Shown piece after piece: positions 50,101 to 59,100 of a DNA stretch of 64,000 nt (position 1 is the first letter of the stretch; every line of letters begins with the position of its first letter). The notes below the pieces were generated by a model. The model searched no databases, was not told where the DNA came from, and was given only the letters and a program-made list of their open reading frames with translations. The translations under genes and the position numbers were made by a program. Source of the DNA: Schistosoma haematobium. Its lineage: Eukaryota; Platyhelminthes; Trematoda; Strigeidida; Schistosomatidae. The DNA lies in the NCBI RefSeq assembly GCF_000699445.3, contig NC_067195.1, positions 55,284,465-55,348,464 of the forward strand, written 5' to 3'.

Positions 50101-53100
50101 AGGAGTTTGATCTACTTTGGTTAATTAGCTCAGATCAACTATTGGACTTTTGATCGTTACAACTACTATAGTAAATGGAAGAATGGTTGGAGAAATTTCA
50201 CTAGAGACAGTAATATATTTAATAGATATACTTTCAATTTCATAAGGTCTTTATCACTCAAGTTATCTGATTTTGAACATACTGATTTAGGATAACTTTT
50301 GGTTACAGGATATATACCTATTAGCAATTTGTTCATGGAGATTCAGCTAGTTAGAAACACATGACTTTTAGAGTAGTAATATCATGGATACAATAATTAA
50401 TTTGCAACAACTAGATTGTAAGTTTTGCAACATTTACTTCGGTCTGAGCAGTTCGACAGAGTGTGGTTTAAAACTGAATACTTAAGTTTGTATTCCCTAA
50501 ATGGACTACATGAATACTATCACATTATATAAGTTTAGAAATCACACATACTTATAAATACTTTTCAATATGTACTGAATATTATTCATTTGGAAAATCA
50601 TTCGACGTATCTCTTCAGAATAAACTTCTGATTTACGTTCCAAATTTGTCATAAGAGCGAATATAGCATTAACTAAGAAGAAAAAACAATTTTCGAAAAT
50701 AAAAATGGTGAAAAAATAGTCAAATGCTTATAGATCTATGTATATGTTGAGGTTAGACACAGAGTATCAGGGAATGATGGTAAATCAGTTGATAAGGTTG
50801 TAAATCTCCGTCGACTGAGATGGTTGGGTCACGTGTCACGTATGCCTGAACACCGATTACCACGATGCGCAATTCTGTCTAGTGTTGGGGATGGTTGGAG
50901 AAAGTTACAGGCGGCCAAAACAAAACGTGGCATCAGTGCTTGAAGTCACTAACTTCTAGTCTGAGCCATGTTGGTAGATGCAAACTAATTAGTTGGGATC
51001 CACGCGACTATTGTAACCAATGCTTGGAGACTGATTGACATGGCTCAGGATCAATCACAATGGCGTAGGTGTATACACTCTTTGTCTTCCCTTAAATCGT
51101 GAGATTGAAATTACTTTATACCTTTCTAATTCTTACTTCCTGTACTAGATCCTTTTACAAACTTTCTTTTATATATTACTACCATTGAAATAACTGCTTT
51201 TATGAATTTAGTGTTCATCTTGTTTTGCTAATGCGGCATGGCAACTTGGACCGATGCATATATGTGCCTGATCCTACGTTGTAGCTGACTGACCGATATG
51301 TTGCAAAATAAATTTCGAATAATTTATGACATTTATGTGGTTCCACTGAACAACCCAGAATTATGTTACATAATTTCATTCCTGGATTAAAAGGCTCCAA
51401 AAGGTGAAAGGAAAAAACAAATAAACTCTAATGAATATAGTTGTCATTGCTTCTGAGAAATATTTATTTCTGAAGCAATTAAATGCGGCTTTGGGAAGCG
51501 ACCAGCAGTGTTGCAATTGTTAAGTAGTTAAAATAAAGGATTTATATGTAGTTGAAATTTTCTTGTAATGGTGATTTCAAAGCACTTTTTAGTCAATTTA
51601 AAGAGGTTTTGAGCGAGAGAACTTTTGTTTCAACAGATGTTCGGTGATGGCTAGAGGAGTAGTTCAAATAAACTTCAGGGTAGTCACTCTAACATGAACA
51701 TCTGATTCAGAAAGCTAGAAAAATATTTCTTAACTAGCGTTTGGAAGCTGAAACTTCATGATCGGTCTTGGAATGTTGCGTATCGGTGACCATTGAGCAG
51801 AAACCATAGGTGATGAAACCCTGAAGTGATAAGTATCCCATATGAATTCGCTCTATTAAAATGCACAGATCAAATTTAGTATTCCATATTTATTTGTTCG
51901 CTTTGTATATTGTACTCTTAGGGAGTTTATCAAAGTCGTGATCCGAATTATGAAAGAAACACTTCGGATGCTTATGTTTTCTAATTGACTATTGTCTTCG
52001 GTGTGTAAACTACGGTTTGTTTTTGTTACGTTTCTAGATCTCCTTTATGATATAACCACATCATAGTAAATATTCAGTTGGTAATATCAACAGTTAAGCA
52101 GGGTTTTATTTTGCTATGAGAAAGAAGTAAGGCATTTTATAAGAAATAACTCATTACTTCTTTACAGAGAACTGTGCGTTATAAGACTTTTTTTTCAAGT
52201 TATCCTTAACTCTTTTGTATTACTGCAAAAACATTTCTCCAACGAATATATCAATGACCTTATAGTATGTATGTCAGATAAATTTCGGATTATTCTGAAA
52301 TTGATGTGTTCACATAAAGTTGCAAATAGGATTATGTAGACTAAGATTAATGAAGTTGATAAATTGTGTAGGCCAACTAAAGTCGTTCGAAAAAAATCAT
52401 TTATAAATGCCTATTTTCGACAACTTTAGTATTTCGACATTTGATTTTGCCATAAAAAACAGCAGTTGTATATTGAATAACTCATTGATCACAAACAAAT
52501 GAGACTCATGCATTAAACAACAAAACTTCCAAAATGAATAGAGTGCATGTTTCGAAATAGATGTAAACAGTTCTTGCTGATCAGAATATGTACTATTTTC
52601 CCTCGAAAGATAATAAGCAACGTTTTATGAATAAACTAGTTTCAATTGTCAATAACAAACTAAAAAAGTACTTATCATACAAAAAAAGAAAAGAATCCTT
52701 ACATAAATAATTCCCAAATTTATTTTCCAAAAAGGCATGATTTTGGCCAATAGTGGTAAGATATTTAAGTGTGTTAGTGGTAGCTTGTGGACCAGCTTCA
52801 GTAAATGACAAAGTAGTGCCAATAATATCAGCGAATTCTAACAAGTTTTCTAAATACATCAATGCCTAATCGATAAGGAAAAAAAACAGATATACATAGA
52901 TATTTCAAGTCAGTTCAATGTGCATAACAACAATACTGATACGTATCAATTAGTAGGCACAGTATTTTATAGAGGGACTCGTTAGGTGATTAGACGTAGT
53001 CAACAGGCGATATTGGACCTAGATTTTATGATACATGGCACTCATCAACAAGACTTATATGTAATTCTGATGGAACTGATGTTTACTGTGTGATTCGAAC

Positions 53101-56100
53101 CCATTTCACTTAGCTTCACAGTCTGAAACGTTATTACTGAGGTGCTCGAGTCGCGTCTGATCTCCTGAAGGATAGAGATGTTGATAGTTGATGATTTATT
53201 TGATTATCACCTCTTGGTGTGACGAATTGAGCCAGTGTACATTTGCCTCAGGATAGTACAATTTTTATCATTTACTTTAGGAAGTCATAAACTAAGAAAG
53301 AATTCTTAGTATTTACCTTTTAAATGTCATCTTGGAGAAATGTTACATGCAAAACGGTGATGAATAGTGATACTTTAGTCTGTTGTTTATATAGGTCACA
53401 AAAAAGTATTTTTGTGAAATGTATACTCGATGAAAGAAGAATAAGAACAGCAGTGACTAGAAAAAACCAAGAAAGTTTATTTCATCAGTTATGAATATTA
53501 ACAGATTGTTATCAGATTGTTATTATTATACTGTACCGATAATCCTTAGTAAACTTTGGTGTTTTGATGATCATAGAATTGAACTTAAGATTGACTTTGT
53601 TGCACGCATACAACATAAATGACCAATAGATAGTCTGTGTTACCCTTTTCTGTTCCGAAGCAATTGTAATTTAAACATAATATTTTGCACCCTATTTTCT
53701 ACTCTAGTTCCCAGCAGCTTTGGGCATAATTGTCTTTTTCCTAATTATTGTACGTTGTGGTCGGGTTAGTCACCTTCTTATTCATGTACCTTTTTACACT
53801 AATCTGGATTTCAGAAGAAAATCAGAAATCAGGATATCGGGAATAGATCAAGTAGTGTTCCAGTTGTTTTGTCTTCTCTCGTCCGCATGCTTGTCAGCCA
53901 ATCAGGTGGTAAAATAGCTTTCTCCCCTCTACCCCATTTCGAACTCATGTGTACTAGCCTCAAAGTTAGGTCCGTCAGCCTATCGCGCCAAGGTCTTAAA
54001 TCTGGATTAGATAAGTAACCTCAGCACCAAAAGTGGATAGACAGTCCAAGGACATAACAGTTACATACTTAAAAATACTGGGAGCGCTTCACTGCAAAAA
54101 TGAAAGACTATGGTAATAATATACAGCCCCTACTACCTTGAGCTAGCTAACACAGACAGCTTGCCTTATTTGAGGTACTAATCAATGTAATTTATGATTT
54201 CCTTGATCCAATAAATGAAATAATAAATATGTGAGCTAAGGACATATATCTTTACAAACTCAATTGTCATATTAGATCGATCATCCATGCAACTAGTTAT
54301 TTAGACTACATCACTTAGGTTTTCAGTTTGCTTATACAATCCGAAATTGTATTGACAGCAGCAATAGGACGACTAAAAGTGATATGACAAGGTCTGATTA
54401 CACAGAATGGTGTATTTCAACAGTCAACAAAATGATGGGACAAGTGTACAGGCACAAATGAGGAGTATTTGAAAGAGGCTTGATGCAACCTAGAGAATTT
54501 TCTAAAAAAATTTCACATTACTGATTAACATTTTCACTGAACAGATCAATAATATCAAAAAAGGGTTCTTAAAAATATACCACTAATTAACAGCTTTTAC
54601 AGTGTAAGTCTATTTTATTCACACATCCACCAAAGTTATGACCAATGAATGAAAAAAAAAACATATTTGTTCTTATTCTTTAAAGTTCAATACACAACTA
54701 TCAATGAAATTTCACTTACATTAGTTGTAAGTTCATGTATTGTTCCATCTTCGGGTACAATATTACTATTTGAACTAGACTTTTCTGTAACTTGTTGTAA
54801 AAATTGTACATAAGTTTCTAGCGTTATTTTACTTTGACTTAATAAACGAAGAACTAATTGATTAAAATCAATTAATACATTATCAACACCCTATTTAGAA
54901 AATAAATAAAAAAGGAAAAAACAAATTAATATTAGTAGTTGTTAAGTATATACAAATTTATTACTAAAAATTGATTAATTTATCAAATAAAACAGTGCTA
55001 TGGTCTCAAATGAGAGTTCATACAATCATCGTTATTTTTTTTTAAAAAGCTTATATTTACACTATTTTAATTTGGACATATCCATGATCTGATCTAAATA
55101 AGATCCAAACTAGAACATTGAAGACAAAATTTAGCAGTTACATTTTCTACCTTAATCAAACGCAGTGGTACGATATGATCACTATTTAGCGTTATTCCAT
55201 ATAGATGGTGGGGAAGATTTGTAGCTCAGGTGGATGATTTTGGTGGAGTTTTGTTCTCTGAGCTGGATGGTTTGGTCGACCAAACCATCCAGCTCAGAGA
55301 ACAAAACTCCACCAAAGTTATTCCATATATAATACCGGATTTCAACCTTAGAGAGAATACTTGAACAAAATCTAACATTTATAAAAAGACAAATGGATGC
55401 ATATGTTTCCAATAATTAATGAAGAAAATTCTCAATAATTAAAAACATTTATCTTACCTGAAGTACAGATACAAGATCATCAGAAATTTGGAAAAACTTT
55501 TTAAGTACTACTAATAATGACATAACCATATGAGATTCTGCCCGTCCTTGAGCTCGATGCATTAAACGAGTTAGTGTCTATGGTAAACATCAAAACAAAG
55601 CAAAGTCTGTGAATATGAACCAACAAAAGTGCGATGTAAATATTACTGAATCATTTATGATATTTAATGCTTATTGCACATCAATTACATTACATAATGA
55701 TGGGTTAAATAGATAAGAAGTTCCTGAAGAAATATTTTGGAAACAAAATAAAAGAAAACGGAGTTTTATTAGTCTTTCGACACATGTTTAAAAAATATTG
55801 GCTACCTACCGCGTACGATGTCTACTAAAACACAGAAAAACTGGAATTGTGGTCGAACTGGAGAGAGGGATCGATTTGTCAAGTCAGTCAAGTCACTCAT
55901 AATATAATGTGCATAGTGAATAATCTCCAAGAATATCCTACAATTTTCTGATTATCCAGAATTGTGAACAGGGTGAGAAAAAAATCCACAATCTTCAAGT
56001 TTCTGTGACGAATGCCCTCTTTATTTTAAACTAATCTGCACAACTGATCATCCAATAAAACTTGTGATCACCGATAACTCTGAGATGAATTTCTGAAGTT

Positions 56101-59100
56101 CAGGTAAAAATTTATGACCGGTGGACCTTAAACACGTTGGGGGCGAAACAGTAGTCACCAACGGAATTAGACGGTCATCATTCTGTGTAACGAACTGACT
56201 GGAGTTAAAAATGTACCATTGAATCCCAAACAATTAATGTGATGGTTAGGATCTCACCACGACAGCTGAAGGTTCTGAGTTCGATTGCTCATGAGGTCTT
56301 ACTGTGCGCTGTTGGGAAATATACATTAGTTCAAAGAACAGAAATTTAGAAGTGTTCGACAGTTAAAGCCAATCAGGTAGGAAGGCCTAAGCCTAATCGA
56401 TAGAACTAAATTAGCACTATGGATTAGACAAAAAGATTATAACTAGGTAACTAGATGGTGTGAATGTTAGTGTAGGGTTTTCATCATGCAAATAGCCTCC
56501 AATAAGTTGTAATGGTAATTTTGGATTCCAATAATATACTTTTAAGATACTGACTTATCATTACTGATATCAAGCATTTTAATAATATGACCTATTAAAG
56601 AGGGAGAAAAAGAAATAGACTTACTGTTCCTTCAGTTAGGATATCAGATGACCCGTTTTTAAATATATTGAACAATAACACTTGAGAATCTTGTGGACTA
56701 GCAGTCAACTGTAAACGATCCAACAAAATACATTCATTCTAAAAAATATTAAATAAAATAATGATAATAGCTAGTGGAGGATAGTTACTTTAATTTTCTA
56801 GGAAATAAAACACATCCTCGTGCACTCCTACTGAGTATTAACAAAAAACTACGGTCAAAAATCAAAAGAAAACTGAAGGTATTGATGAAGAAGGAGAATG
56901 TAGAACTTACGACTTATAATTGATAAACTAAACTACATTCAGTGGTTTACAACTGGTTAGTACCCGAACAAAATTATCGAAGGTATAAAACTTAGGAAAT
57001 AATCCTATTATTGAATGATCCACCTGGCTTAATAAAAATTTGTAATGCACAATGGGATTATATTAAATAAAAAATACGCTTAATGCAACTCAGCACTTAT
57101 ATGCAAACCCATGTACTTCATTATTATTGGTACTAGCTGCGTATCCAAAATGAAGTATCGGTGATCAGCAGGTTTTGAACCTGTGATACAATAATCAGAT
57201 AAAATTTATGATGATTCATTTACTCAATTCGGGTTTTGGAACCAGACGTTTTGTGTAAGGTTTAAAGTATGATGGATCGTTACTTGAATGACCGGAGATT
57301 TGACTCCGATTTGTATAAACGAAGGAATATGACAAACGTAAATCTGTTTAGTTCTATATATTACGTATCGATTAGCCCATTTGTGCGACGGCGGTAATAA
57401 TAAGCCAAATACAGATTAAGTTGGATTGGATTTACTTTAGATTTTCATTTACTCAGATAGACATTAAGAATAAGAAGCGGGAAAGCGAAAACACTCAGAA
57501 AAGCGAAGCGTCTCAACTCTATTTGATAAAGTGTGACTCACTATTTAAAGCCAGACAAAAATAAGCTGAAGATATTTGAGGAGCGAGTAAGCGGTACACA
57601 CACATGCTCATATGAAAAGTCAAGGTTACAAGCGAATAACTGACAAGGCCGAATAATGGCCCAAGAGGAACAAAATATTTGGACTCTCTGAAAGCTAGAA
57701 CAACCCGTGTAGGCGTGACATAGTACTGGACATTAGAGAAGATACCAGGAGGCTGTCAGTCAGTCAGCTACAACGTAGGACCAGGCACATATGTGCATCG
57801 ATCCAGGTTGCCATACCGCATCAGCACAACAAGATGAACACTGGATTCATAGCAGTGGTTAGGTCAAAGGTAGTAATATGTAGGAGAAAGATTGCATATA
57901 GAGATATAGTACAAGAAGAAAGAATTGGTTCGTAGAAAGAAAGATATGAAGCGATTTTAATCTCTTAGTTTAAGGGAAAACAGGGAGTGTATACACCGAC
58001 GCCACTGTGATCGATTCTGAGCCATGTCACCAAGAGTCTCCAACCATTGGTTACGATAGTCACGCGGACACCAACCAAGTAGTCTGCATCTACCAACATG
58101 GCTCAGACTAGAAGTTAGTGACTTCAAGCACTGATGCCACGTTTTGGTTTGGCCGCCCCTAACTTTCCTCCAACCATCCCGAACACCGGTCAGCATTGCA
58201 CGTCGTGGTAATCAGTGTTCAGGCATACGTAACACGTGGCCCAACCATCTCAGTCGATGAAGATTCATAACCTTATCAACTGATTTACCATCATTCCCTA
58301 ATACTCTGCGTCTAACCTCACTATTACTTACCCGGTGATCCCAGCAGACGCCAGCAATATTTCTGAGGCATCTGTGGTCAAATACTAATAGCTTACGAGT
58401 ATCTTTTACTCTCAATGGCCATGTTTCGCTGCCGTGAAGTAAAACAGAACGAACCGACTAGCTGTATACTCGTCATTTTATTGATAGACGGATATCTCGC
58501 CTTCGCCATAGGTGACGCAAGTTGGCAAAAGCCAATCGAGCTTTTCGAATCCGTGCTGAGATTTCGTCCGATACCAACCCATTAGGGCTGATCAGACTTC
58601 CAAGATAAGTGAAGTTGTCAACGCGTTCGACTACTTCACTCCCTATCCTTAGTTCAGGTGTTGACGCAGGCCAGTCCTGAAGCAGCAGCTTGCATTTAGA
58701 GGGAGAGAAGCGCATTCCAAACATCCTGGCATTGTTGCTCAGTGCTACCAGAAGACTCTGCATTTTGTCAGCGTCTTCACCAAACAGGACTATGTCATCT
58801 GCGTATTCTAAGTCGATAAGTGGACCTCCTGGTAGGAGATCAATACCCGAGAACTCAGTCGACGAGAAAGTTATTTCCATCAGTAGATCTATGATGAAGT
58901 TAAACAAAAATGGGGAAAGTGGACAGCCTTGACGGACACCACTTGAGGTTGCAAAAGTAGATGACAGTTCGCCATAAGCTCTGACTCGACTAGTAGTGTT
59001 CGAGTAAAGAGCCTTTACAAGGTTTATGTACTTCTGGGGTACGCCTTTCAATGACAGACACTGCCACATAATCTCGCGGTCTACCGAGTCAAATGCTGCT

